From UBA3871 sp002392265 (GTDB lineage: Bacteria > Bacillota > Clostridia > Peptostreptococcales > Anaerovoracaceae), in contig CAMOGS010000055.1 in the NCBI GenBank assembly GCA_946614255.1, forward strand, positions 1 through 13,654: 13,654 bases of DNA, read 5' to 3'. Numbering within the stretch: position 1 is the stretch's first letter; each line of letters starts with the position of its first letter. This document shows, piece by piece, positions 6,991 to 13,579 of this stretch. The position numbers were made by a program, and so were the translations under genes. The notes under the pieces are model-generated. The model had not been told where the DNA came from and did not search any database. It saw only the letters and a list, made by a program, of their open reading frames with translations.

Positions 6991-7581
6991 CTATTCCATT
7001 GAGTACACTCTCTCGACCGCAAAGCTTGAGCGGTTGCCGAGGTACGTCTCTTTGAGCTGCTCATAGTCGTTGCGGTACATCTGAGCCTTCTGGGTGTCGT
7101 CATCAAGCCAGATATAGTACGCTGCAAGCGGTGCAATCAGATTCGTTACGCCTGCAGGCATATCTACAGTGTCATTGTCTGTGCTGTCAATGGTTACCTC
7201 GTGAGGACGTCTCTTATACCGAATGGTGAATACTCCATCCCTCTTCAGTGGAAGGTAAAGAGTATCGCCCTCTTCAGCGAAATGCTCATCCATCGAAATC
7301 TCTGAATCGGTCTTATAGATGACCTTTTCTATTCCGAGGTAGTTTTCTTCGTACTCCGGAATGTTATTAAGGTCATACTCAACCGTCTGCCCTCTTATGA
7401 CTGTTTCTTCATCTACCGCATACTCTATCTCCGAGATTACCGGTGCGACTTCCTGCGCTATCATCTGCATAGCTCTGTTTATTCCATTGTTGATGATGCC
7501 AAGATACTCCGAATCTTCCATTGTCGCCTTCTCTTCGAAGCCCAGCGTCTGTATCTGGCTCTTTAATGTTCCTAATTTCAT
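6991..7581 (-). CDS. Head-to-tail adaptor (tail-tube-A / gp4-like)
   Basis: A 196-residue acidic protein. The N-terminal part (about 1-55, TLKSQIQTLGF...YLGIINNGINRAMQMIAQEV) is helical. It is followed by a beta-rich middle (about 60-150) with YDLNNIPEYEENYLGIEKVIY and RDGVFTIRYKRRP, then a C-terminal helix containing LAAYYIWLDDDTQKAQMYRNDYEQL. This helix/beta/helix plan and the position between capsid genes and nozzle fit the portal-binding adaptors of short-tailed phages; T7 gp11 has the same length. It would form the ring joining portal to nozzle. The ribosome binding site is weak (GGCGGTGAG), and the ATG overlaps the TGA of a 19-codon ORF, so translation may depend on coupling. A generic head-completion protein is the alternative. 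Confidence 0.68.
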   Translation of the reverse strand: MKLGTLKSQIQTLGFEEKATMEDSEYLGIINNGINRAMQMIAQEVAPVISEIEYAVDEETVIRGQTVEYDLNNIPEYEENYLGIEKVIYKTDSEISMDEHFAEEGDTLYLPLKRDGVFTIRYKRRPHEVTIDSTDNDTVDMPAGVTNLIAPLAAYYIWLDDDTQKAQMYRNDYEQLKETYLGNRSSFAVERVYSME

Positions 7582-7637
7582 CGTCTCACCGCCTTAATCA
7601 GAGCAAGGGAAGCCCTTTCGAACTTCCCTCCCTCCAT
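7578..7637 (-). CDS. Possible 19-residue leader peptide coupled to the adaptor gene
   Basis: In the 63-base gap between the small head protein and the adaptor, an ATG at 7637 opens a 19-codon frame (MEGGKFERASLALIKAVRR) whose TGA overlaps the adaptor ATG as ATGA. A purine-rich AAAGGA lies 4 to 5 bases upstream of its ATG, closer than ideal. The peptide is basic and probably helical. The frame could bring terminating ribosomes to the poorly marked adaptor start. So short an ORF can arise by chance, and it contains an inverted repeat that might be the real functional element. Confidence 0.3.
   Translation of the reverse strand: MEGGKFERASLALIKAVRR
7605..7630 (-). promoter_or_regulatory. Hairpin between head genes and adaptor
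   Basis: On the transcribed strand AGGGAAG and CTTCCCT form a seven-base-pair stem, extended by one G-U pair, around a ten-base loop containing TTCGAA. No T-run follows, so it is not a normal intrinsic terminator. It sits between the highly expressed head genes and the tail genes, where it could stabilise upstream mRNA, attenuate reading into the tail genes, or affect the adaptor start. Confidence 0.4.
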
Positions 7638-7644
7638 TTTTCCT

Positions 7645-7983
7645 TTAGAGATAGCCTGCCTGATGAAGCACATCCGCCACAGCTTCGGGCACGATCTGCT
7701 TCTCGCCGCGCTTAATTACCCACGAATACTCGTTGATGTGTACCGGGATTTCTGTAAGTCCCGGATTGAGCTTGTCGATAGGGACGTGAACGGTAACATC
7801 AGGGCCATATTCTTCCGGAGCTGTTCTTCCACTCTTGGCCTTGTCTTTAGCTTTCTCCTCTTTGCCCTTCTTGCTATTCTTGCCCTTTTCTGCCTGCTCC
7901 TCTGCTGCCTTTGCAGCTGTCTGCGCTGCGGCTGCCTTTTCTGCCTGCTCCTCTGCTAACTGGTTCTTTGTTGCTTCACTCAT
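7645..7983 (-). CDS. Small head protein after the capsid gene, possible decoration protein
   Basis: The 112-residue protein has two parts. Residues about 1-60 are almost entirely Ala, Glu, Lys and Gln (AEEQAEKAAAAQTAAKAAEE, then GKNSKKGKEEKAKDKAK), which should be a charged helix or disordered. Residues about 62-112 form a compact segment with VTVHVPIDKLNPGLTEIPVHIN, then WVIKRGEKQIVPEAVADVLHQAGYL. From memory, small proteins ending in this 'xxINGxxYxIxRGExVxVPExVAxxL' pattern often follow the capsid gene in phages, usually annotated as hypothetical or capsid-associated. The ribosome binding region is identical over 16 bases to the one before the capsid gene, suggesting comparable output and a virion role. 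Decoration of the shell or head completion are the best guesses. Confidence 0.75.
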   Translation of the reverse strand: MSEATKNQLAEEQAEKAAAAQTAAKAAEEQAEKGKNSKKGKEEKAKDKAKSGRTAPEEYGPDVTVHVPIDKLNPGLTEIPVHINEYSWVIKRGEKQIVPEAVADVLHQAGYL

Positions 7984-7986
7984 GGT

Positions 7987-8002
7987 TTTTACCTCCTAAT
8001 TA
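7987..8002 (-). promoter_or_regulatory. Ribosome binding region of small head protein, twin of the capsid one
   Basis: The plus-strand 16-mer TTTTACCTCCTAATTA (TAATTAGGAGGTAAAA on the mRNA) contains the capsid stop codon TAA and an ideal AGGAGG, 8 bases before the ATG of the next gene. The same 16-mer occurs before the capsid gene. Confidence 0.8.
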
Positions 8003-8929
8003 CTCTGTTGCTGCATGCTCGATTCTTACGATTGCGTTTTCGTCAAGTCTTGCAGTTGTGAACAATGCCTTCCAACCTACGGATGATACCTGGTCGAGCG
8101 GGTCATCCGTTCCTGCACTTCCTGCCGGCTTTACGATTACCTTCGGCTTTCCTGCTGAACCTTCAAGGTCGCTGATTCCATATGCGTTTTTGCCAAAGAT
8201 AACGGTATGGTGGACTTTTACCGGTGTCTGCGCCGCGTTGTTTGCCGCGTATACGTTGGATGTCTCCACGAATCTTACGCCATGCAGGCAACCAACCTCG
8301 CCCTTCATGATTGCACGGCCGCCGTTGTACTTTGATACATCCTGCCATTCAGGATCACCCTGCAGGTCGAGTGCTGTCTCAGGATCGATGATTCCAATGT
8401 ACATTCCGTCTTCTACAGGCTTTACATTTGCCCTTCTGAGCTTCTTTACCGCAAGTTTGATTTCTGTTGAAGTCAGCTTGTCGGAAGCTATTACTGCGTC
8501 GATTGTTGCTCTGCTGTTTGGACGGAGCACATTGGTTCCCTGGCGAACGACATCTCTGATGAGTGTGTCGATTGTGAGGCCTGCCTGCTCACCATGGAGC
8601 GCTGTTGTCTCTGTAATTACCGGGTCAATTCCCAGCATATCGAGAACGTCGCTGATGAGCGTGTAGTCACCATACTGCGCAACAGTCGCAGTTACGGTGC
8701 TGATGCTCAAGGTGGCACCGCCCGGCTTCTGCCCTTCAGTAAGCGCTGTAGTAGCTGCCGGAAGCGAATTGAATCGTCTGAAGTTGATTGTGCCGCCATT
8801 TCCCTTTGGAATCGGCTTCTTCTGTCCGTACTTGTAAAACAGAAGATTTGGTGTGAGTCTTGTAAGAAGCGTCTTTTCATAAAACGTTCTCTGCTCTGCT
8901 GTGAGTGTTGCATATGTCTGAACTGCCAT
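8000..8929 (-). CDS. Major capsid protein, N4-gp56 family
   Basis: The 309-residue protein begins AVQTYATLTAEQRTFYEKTL and continues TRLTPNLLFYKYGQ, PIPKGNGGTINFRRF and LTEGQKPGG (to about residue 70). This is the characteristic opening of N4-gp56-family capsid proteins, which have the HK97 fold. Later parts include SDVLDMLGIDPVI and FVETSNVYAANN, typical of the body of this family. It would form the icosahedral shell on the scaffold encoded directly upstream. The start is fixed by a strong AGGAGG 9 bases before the ATG, overlapping the scaffold stop codon. Length is usual for the shorter members of the family. No frameshift or fused domain is visible. Confidence 0.93.
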   Translation of the reverse strand: MAVQTYATLTAEQRTFYEKTLLTRLTPNLLFYKYGQKKPIPKGNGGTINFRRFNSLPAATTALTEGQKPGGATLSISTVTATVAQYGDYTLISDVLDMLGIDPVITETTALHGEQAGLTIDTLIRDVVRQGTNVLRPNSRATIDAVIASDKLTSTEIKLAVKKLRRANVKPVEDGMYIGIIDPETALDLQGDPEWQDVSKYNGGRAIMKGEVGCLHGVRFVETSNVYAANNAAQTPVKVHHTVIFGKNAYGISDLEGSAGKPKVIVKPAGSAGTDDPLDQVSSVGWKALFTTARLDENAIVRIEHAATE

Positions 8930-8933
8930 AATG

Positions 8934-8949
8934 TTTTACCTCCTAATTA
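8934..8949 (-). promoter_or_regulatory. Ribosome binding region of the major capsid gene
   Basis: An exact copy of the 16-mer found before the small head protein gene. Here it spans the scaffold stop codon (TAG in TAGGAGG) and places AGGAGG 9 bases before the capsid ATG. It is one of the strongest initiation regions in the window, as expected for the most abundant virion protein. Confidence 0.8.
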
Positions 8950-9713
8950 TGACTGAGCTCGCCTCTCATAGCTTTTTGTACGTACTTCTCAAACTCTTCC
9001 GGTGTGAGATTATCGTAATCCACCGTTTGGGCTTCAGGTGTACCTGTGAGGCTACCTGGAGAGGCTGCTCCATTTTGTGAGATTTTTTGAATTATTTCTT
9101 GCTGCGCCGCCGCTGCGCCTTTCTCCACCAACTTTTTATGGTTGGCTATGAGATACGCATCCGGTAGGCTGTATCCCCTCTCCACAAGCTCTTCGAACTT
9201 ATCGTGCGTCGGGGAGTTTTCCAAGTCATCCAGTGACTTGATATCGGGGTCAATCTCGGATATGGTCTTTACTGCATAGTCAAGAGCTTCATCCTGGAAC
9301 TTCTGCTGCTGTGCCGCCGTTATCCTTCTGATGGTCTCCATCTCCGGCAAGCTGTTCACTGCTGCCATGATGTCTTCCGACGAAAGGCCGGCATTCTCAA
9401 GACGTGCGTTACGCGCATCCGTTTCCTGCTGCGCCATATACCTCTTGTAGTCCTCTTCAGACTTGATGCCATAGCCTCCGTACATCTGCGCATAGAAGTC
9501 ATCGATGCGGCTTTGCGCCTTTTCGCTTGCTTCCTTCTCTGCGCGAAGTCTCGCGGCTTTCCATACCTCGTTTGGTATCTCCTGATTGTCCCCTTTAGGA
9601 CTTCCCTGCTCCGGTTCCCCCGCCACAGGTTCTTCGCTTTGAGGTTCGGCTAATCCCTCTGCAGCTCCCTCGTTTAGAGTTTCGTCTGCTACGCCAATCT
9701 TTTCTTCGTTCAT
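8943..9713 (-). CDS. Scaffolding protein
   Basis: The 256-residue protein is very acidic and mostly helical. An N-terminal tail (about 1-50) is rich in Glu, Gly and Pro (GAAEGLAEPQSEEPVAGEPE). Long charged helices follow, with EVWKAARLRAEKEASEKAQSRIDDF near 49-73, EEDYKRYMAQQETDARNARL near 86-105 and RRITAAQQQKFQDEALDY near 128-146, then a Gly/Ser/Thr-rich linker and an acidic C-terminal helix (LTPEEFEKYVQKAMRG). Scaffolds of tailed phages diverge strongly in sequence but have this composition and lie directly before the capsid gene, as here. It would direct shell assembly and leave or be degraded before packaging. No protease motif (Ser-Asp-His or ClpP-like) is visible. AAAGGAC precedes the start. 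Confidence 0.8.
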   Translation of the reverse strand: MNEEKIGVADETLNEGAAEGLAEPQSEEPVAGEPEQGSPKGDNQEIPNEVWKAARLRAEKEASEKAQSRIDDFYAQMYGGYGIKSEEDYKRYMAQQETDARNARLENAGLSSEDIMAAVNSLPEMETIRRITAAQQQKFQDEALDYAVKTISEIDPDIKSLDDLENSPTHDKFEELVERGYSLPDAYLIANHKKLVEKGAAAAQQEIIQKISQNGAASPGSLTGTPEAQTVDYDNLTPEEFEKYVQKAMRGELSHN

Positions 9714-9765
9714 GATTCGTCCTTTCTTTGGCCATTTATACGCTCTTGGCCGGAGCTAAATATAT

Positions 9766-9939
9766 TTACGCCTCTTCAGCGCTTTTAACTGTAAGCTCAC
9801 TCTTTTCCTTGCCAATCGGCTTTAAGTACTCCGAGCAGTTTTTATTGATGCATGTATCCGCTCTTCCGATGACCTCTTCACTGTTTGGCCTCTTCACTGT
9901 CTCTGAAAGCATTTCGCATCCGCATTTACTGCATAACAT
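9766..9939 (-). CDS. Small zinc-ribbon-like protein between portal and scaffold
   Basis: A 57-residue protein encoded in a different frame from the portal gene and overlapping its last 14 bases. It opens MLCSKCGCEML, with C3-x2-C6 and a further C8, and has a second cysteine pair C30-x4-C35 in TCINKNCSEYLK, consistent with one structural zinc site. The remainder is basic and acidic with no hydrophobic segment. GGGAGG lies 8 bases before the ATG inside the portal gene, so expression is very plausible. I do not know its function. Candidates are a nucleic-acid-binding or assembly helper acting during head building, or a small virion component. The paired cysteines and ideal start signal argue against a chance frame. 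Confidence 0.72.
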   Translation of the reverse strand: MLCSKCGCEMLSETVKRPNSEEVIGRADTCINKNCSEYLKPIGKEKSELTVKSAEEA

Positions 9940-11608
9940 TTTCCATACCTCCCATTGTAGTATCTATTTCCGGCTGCTGCTGCGCCGCCTCTTTCATCAT
10001 CTCTTGAAGCTTGCCCTTGAACGGAACAACATTCGATGGCGCCAGTTCCATGTACTGATCAAGCGTTATCTTGTCGCGGTCGTAGAGCTTGTCAAGGGTC
10101 GTCATTGTGAGCTCGTCTGCGTACTCGGTTGCTTCGCCTACGTCTATCGCTATCTTGAAGTCATAGCCTGCGTAGCTTGTGCCGATGAACTGCTTTACCT
10201 CTTCATGGTCTCCGACCGTGATATTCCTCGGAAGTGAGTAGTAAGTCTTGTAAAACTCGAGTAGGATCCTGCCTGCCTTTATCCAGCACTGCTTGTATTT
10301 CCTCTTCATCTCGCGCACAGGTGTCTTTGCCTGGTTCTGAAGTGCGATGATTGCAGCTGCACTCATTCCGGCACCGATTGACTCTCCTGTGGATACATCC
10401 GTTACACCGGTTATGATTCGGCTCATCTCAAAGATTTCCTCCGCTACCGAGCTTGCCGCCGTTGTAGGCGAAGGTGGCTGCAGATATCTGATGGACTGGC
10501 TCTCTTTCTCAATCAGGACCTCTCCCGGCACGTTGTTTATTGTGCCTTCAAGCATTCCCTTCTTTACGACTGTCTTTGGCCAGCCATTGTCCTGAATCGA
10601 TAAAAGCTGCATCGCCTTTAGGAAGTTGTATGCGCGGTTTATAGGGATGATATCCTGAGCTTCACCGATTCCGAAGATGCTCTTCTTCCTCGGAGCCCAC
10701 TGCATTACCACGATAGGGTACAGGTCTATTACGTGAGCTTCGGGTTCCTTTGGCTTTGGCTCTTCAGGACCTGTCATTTCGTCTCCATCTTCAGGCTGCA
10801 CTGCAGGTTTTGCACTGTTCGATGCCGGTGTCAGGTATCTCTCTTCGATGAGCGTCGCTGTCTTGGTCGCTTTCGCAAAGCACACCTGACCGTTTTTCCT
10901 GGAGTATTTCGTTAAAAGTGTGCATTCGCCATCGTCACCTACCGACTTCTGACCCATAGCCTGCGTGGAGTCATCTTCATCCGCTGTTATATGGTTTATG
11001 ACCTCAGCCGGAAGCCCCAGAGACCTTGCAAGATTTTTAACACTTTCTACAGTCTCTCTCGAGCGTATGATGATGTATTCCTGCGCCTGCTCGTCCTTTA
11101 TTTTCGGTCTGGCGAACACGATATCCAGTGGATCTATGATTTCACATCTCACATCACCCGTATATTTGACGCTCTGGCCGCCCTGCACCGAGTTGTCCCA
11201 GTAAAAGTGCATGATGCCTGTGCCGAAGCTTGCTGCGTCTCCCACAAGCTCGTTGCATTTCTCGTCCATGTCCATGTCCTCGAGGAGCTGCTGCGTATAT
11301 GCGCTGTAAAGTGATGCTCCCTCTTCAGCAATGGCTTTTTCCGTCTCTTCCATGATACCGAGCTCTGCGACTCTGAAGTTGATTGCCATGCTCTGATTCG
11401 TGACATTCGCACGCTTTCGGTCTATAAACATCTTCGTAATGTTAAATACAGGCCTCGGCAGATTTTTTGTCTTCTTCGTCGGATCCGGCCACTGCTTCCC
11501 CTCGTAGTACTCTGTTATCTTCGGAAACTCCTTCGTAAAGCCCATGCTGTCCGCATAGGTTGTCCCTTTCTTGAACTCGTCCCATATCTTCGTTGTGTTT
11601 GAGCCCAT
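9926..11608 (-). CDS. Portal protein
   Basis: The 560-residue protein has the features of a large tailed-phage portal. An N-terminal segment with YYEGKQWPDPTKKTKNLPRP and VFNITKMFIDRKRANVTNQS (34-73) is followed by GDAASFGTGIMHFYWDN (123-139) and IDPLDIVFARP (158-168). A charged Pro/Glu-rich insertion occurs at about 262-292, then WAPRKKSIFGIGEAQDIIPINRAYN (304-328), typical of the portal core. Helical stem and crown-like sequence occupy 385-460, and the C-terminus (about 500-560) is helical and Gln-rich. Twelve copies should form the DNA channel, the terminase docking site and the platform for the adaptor. The ATG follows directly on the stop of the 57-codon upstream gene (TAAATG), with AAGGAGGAG before it. 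Position after terminase and before scaffold agrees. Confidence 0.9.
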   Translation of the reverse strand: MGSNTTKIWDEFKKGTTYADSMGFTKEFPKITEYYEGKQWPDPTKKTKNLPRPVFNITKMFIDRKRANVTNQSMAINFRVAELGIMEETEKAIAEEGASLYSAYTQQLLEDMDMDEKCNELVGDAASFGTGIMHFYWDNSVQGGQSVKYTGDVRCEIIDPLDIVFARPKIKDEQAQEYIIIRSRETVESVKNLARSLGLPAEVINHITADEDDSTQAMGQKSVGDDGECTLLTKYSRKNGQVCFAKATKTATLIEERYLTPASNSAKPAVQPEDGDEMTGPEEPKPKEPEAHVIDLYPIVVMQWAPRKKSIFGIGEAQDIIPINRAYNFLKAMQLLSIQDNGWPKTVVKKGMLEGTINNVPGEVLIEKESQSIRYLQPPSPTTAASSVAEEIFEMSRIITGVTDVSTGESIGAGMSAAAIIALQNQAKTPVREMKRKYKQCWIKAGRILLEFYKTYYSLPRNITVGDHEEVKQFIGTSYAGYDFKIAIDVGEATEYADELTMTTLDKLYDRDKITLDQYMELAPSNVVPFKGKLQEMMKEAAQQQPEIDTTMGGMENVMQ

Positions 11609-11782
11609 TTACGACTCCTCCTTCCCGTATATCCATTCCGCAAGCACCGCTGAGCCGAAGGATACCTCTTCAGGCTCTTCTTTAAGAGCTTCCGGCAGCT
11701 CCTTTTCCTTTTGACTCTCCATGTACTCAGCCACTGCTTCATATACGCAGCGCTTTATAAACTCTTTGATTCTACCTACCAT
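11609..11782 (-). CDS. Small acidic protein between large terminase and portal
   Basis: A 57-residue protein whose ATG overlaps the end of the large terminase gene by seven bases and whose TAA directly abuts the portal ATG. GGAGG lies 10 bases upstream of the start. The sequence has an amphipathic helix (IKEFIKRCVYEAVAEYMESQ, about 5-24), an acidic linker rich in Glu, Lys and Pro, and a C-terminal segment SFGSAVLAEWIYGKEES. Small proteins of this sort, ending in a 'GSAxLAEWxxG'-like segment, occur between terminase and portal in other phages in my recollection, with no assigned role. Its tight fit between neighbours suggests coupled translation; a function in packaging-motor or portal assembly is only positional inference. 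Confidence 0.72.
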   Translation of the reverse strand: MVGRIKEFIKRCVYEAVAEYMESQKEKELPEALKEEPEEVSFGSAVLAEWIYGKEES

Positions 11783-13134
11783 TCAATGAGTACCTCCGTC
11801 TCTTTCTCTGTTCTGAGTGCCCAAGGCAGCCTGTCTTTCGGCTCTTCTTTTCGCATTGGGCTTTCAGGTCGACCTGCGTAATAGGCTCTGATTGCGTCAG
11901 GCGCATGTGTGAGCTCGTGCGGCTCTTTCGCCACATCTCCGATGTTCTTTGCGTCATACTGTATCTCCTGTAAGCAACGTATGAGGTTTCTGCAGTTACT
12001 GAACACACAGAAGTTTGACATCTTCTGCCCATCAGGTCCCTCGTACACCTTCATCCCCTCTTTCATCGCCGCCCACCCCATTATGCGGTTGTTGTCCGTC
12101 TTTCGGAGGTAAATACCCTCTTCAGCAAAGACCTCTGCAAAAGACTTTCCTGTCTGTGAATTGGTGTTCCACAGGTCAGGCGGTGCGAATGAGTCGTATA
12201 TTTCCTCGTTTGTGAGGTACTTCATGAGCCTTGCAGCATCTCGGGTAAGCATCCTGCTCTCGTAAACCTCTCGGTACACGTAGCTCTTCCCCCACCTGTT
12301 CACCGCTATCCAGAAGCCGGCAAACATATCTAGGCCGTAGTCAAGTGCCCTGTATTTGTTCCACCCTGCAGGTATTGGGAACGGCTGGCACACGTGAATC
12401 TTGCGGTCGAATTCTTCGAAGTACTGCCCTTCGAATATATCCCAGTCGCCGTAAAGGTATGCCTTCTTCCGCGCCGGAGGTAGGTTTTCGAGCCTCTTCA
12501 CATAGTTTGGGTCGTTCTTCATGAGTACGTAGTTATCCTGCACCTTTGCCGGTATAAACTCGATGGTGTTTCCTGTTTCAGGGTCATGAGTCTTTCGGTT
12601 TCCATAGTTCGTTGCTGTTACATATCTGTCTTTAACCCATTTGTGGCCTTTTCCGCCCGGGTTACACGTTCCCCTGAACTGCGTAGGATATCCCTTTGTG
12701 GATCTGAGACACGATGTTAATGTCGTAAACTCATATTCGCTGTGGAGTGTAAGCTCGTCTATTCCGAGCCAATCCATTGCGTGACCTTGATATCCGTCTG
12801 CATCTGCGTCGGAGGAACAGTACCGGAAATAGACTTCAGTGCCGTTAATGAGGCGTGCCATGTGCTGCGCTCCGTTATATGTGTACAGGCGCTTATCTAT
12901 GTTCCTTCGCCATGTGCGAACTATAGAAGCTTCTAAGTCGTCATAGGTCTCGCGAAAGATGTACATGACTGCTTCCGGATGTTCGAGGCCGTACACAAAA
13001 GCCTCCATTACAAGCGCATGGCTCTTTCCTCCACCCTTTGCGCCTCCGTAGACGCATTCATCTGCTTTGGATAAGTGAAACTTTTGCTGTTTTTCGTTTG
13101 GCAAGTAATCTATGTTTATCTTGAGCTTTCCCAT
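11776..13134 (-). CDS. terL: Terminase large subunit (packaging ATPase and nuclease)
   Basis: The 452-residue protein shows both terminase domains. The ATPase domain has Walker A GGAKGGGKS at 30-38, Walker B WLGIDE at 122-127 (D126, catalytic E127) and the coupling region FRGTCNPGGKGHKW at 153-166. The RNase H-like nuclease domain has acidic residues in RALDYG (D265), APPD (D320) and HAPDAIRAYY (D413). It pumps DNA through the portal and cuts the concatemer. Length is normal for the family. Four bases separate it from the small terminase stop. The ribosome binding site is poor (AGAG in CTACAGAGATAATAAC), unlike nearly all other genes here, so expression may depend on coupling to the small subunit and be kept low. 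Confidence 0.96.
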   Translation of the reverse strand: MGKLKINIDYLPNEKQQKFHLSKADECVYGGAKGGGKSHALVMEAFVYGLEHPEAVMYIFRETYDDLEASIVRTWRRNIDKRLYTYNGAQHMARLINGTEVYFRYCSSDADADGYQGHAMDWLGIDELTLHSEYEFTTLTSCLRSTKGYPTQFRGTCNPGGKGHKWVKDRYVTATNYGNRKTHDPETGNTIEFIPAKVQDNYVLMKNDPNYVKRLENLPPARKKAYLYGDWDIFEGQYFEEFDRKIHVCQPFPIPAGWNKYRALDYGLDMFAGFWIAVNRWGKSYVYREVYESRMLTRDAARLMKYLTNEEIYDSFAPPDLWNTNSQTGKSFAEVFAEEGIYLRKTDNNRIMGWAAMKEGMKVYEGPDGQKMSNFCVFSNCRNLIRCLQEIQYDAKNIGDVAKEPHELTHAPDAIRAYYAGRPESPMRKEEPKDRLPWALRTEKETEVLIEW

Positions 13135-13138
13135 GTTA

Positions 13139-13579
13139 TTATCTCTGTAGGTTTGTGAAGCTGATATCTATGCCGCCCTGCACCTCTCCGTCGACCGTCA
13201 GCTTCTCGTTCCACAGTTTAGGCCGCTTGTTTTTGAGGAAAAACGTTATTGCGGTAGGGTTTGGGGCGATGTATTGCTCCTCATATGCATCCTCTATGTG
13301 CTCGGAGCCGTCTCCGTCTTTAACCTTAATCTGTTTCTTGATTGTGACCGTGTGCCCTGTGGCTGCCTTAAACAAGGCGGCCTCTACCTCTTCAACCGCT
13401 GCCTCGTCTCCGATCTGGAAAGCCTCTTCAAGCTCCGGATGCTCTTTCCTGTATTTCCGGAAGGTCGAGCTGGCCACTTTTAGCTTTTCCGCTATCTCTT
13501 CCTGGCTTGCACCCTGTTCCGCCCAAAGCTTTATCTCTTTGAGGCGCGGCAGGATGTATCTTTCGTACTTTGTTGCCAT
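13139..13579 (-). CDS. terS: Terminase small subunit
   Basis: The 146-residue protein has an N-terminal helix-turn-helix at about 20-46 (GASQEEIAEKLKVASSTFRK, then YRKEHPEL), the usual DNA-recognition part of small terminases. A helical oligomerisation region follows (about 50-75, EEAFQIGDEAAVEEVEAALF). The C-terminal half includes TVTIKKQIKVKDG and PTAITFFLKNKRPKLWNEK (107-125), which resembles the end of many Bacillota phage small terminases and is likely to contact the large subunit. It recognises the packaging site and regulates the large subunit. It is the first gene of the block seen here, directly before the large subunit, with AAAGGAGGCGG positioned before the ATG. Confidence 0.9.
   Translation of the reverse strand: MATKYERYILPRLKEIKLWAEQGASQEEIAEKLKVASSTFRKYRKEHPELEEAFQIGDEAAVEEVEAALFKAATGHTVTIKKQIKVKDGDGSEHIEDAYEEQYIAPNPTAITFFLKNKRPKLWNEKLTVDGEVQGGIDISFTNLQR

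Noticed and set aside
3256..7581. Tail-assembly frameshift pair or tape measure
   Set aside because: No coiled-coil giant gene or overlapping pair is present; the proteins here fit adaptor, nozzle and fibre.
7605..7630. Intrinsic terminator after the capsid genes
   Set aside because: The stem is not followed by a T-run, and the same operon continues immediately downstream; kept only as a possible regulatory hairpin.
7911..8666. Plus-strand 251-codon open frame antisense to the capsid gene
   Set aside because: It lies entirely opposite the well-supported capsid and small head genes, has no ribosome binding site noted and an irregular composition. It is a by-product of the codon pattern on the minus strand.
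11515..11742. Minus-strand 75-codon frame spanning the terminase-portal junction
   Set aside because: It overlaps the portal start deeply, is extremely Arg/Ser-rich and lacks a ribosome site. The 57-codon frame at 11609-11782 explains the junction better.
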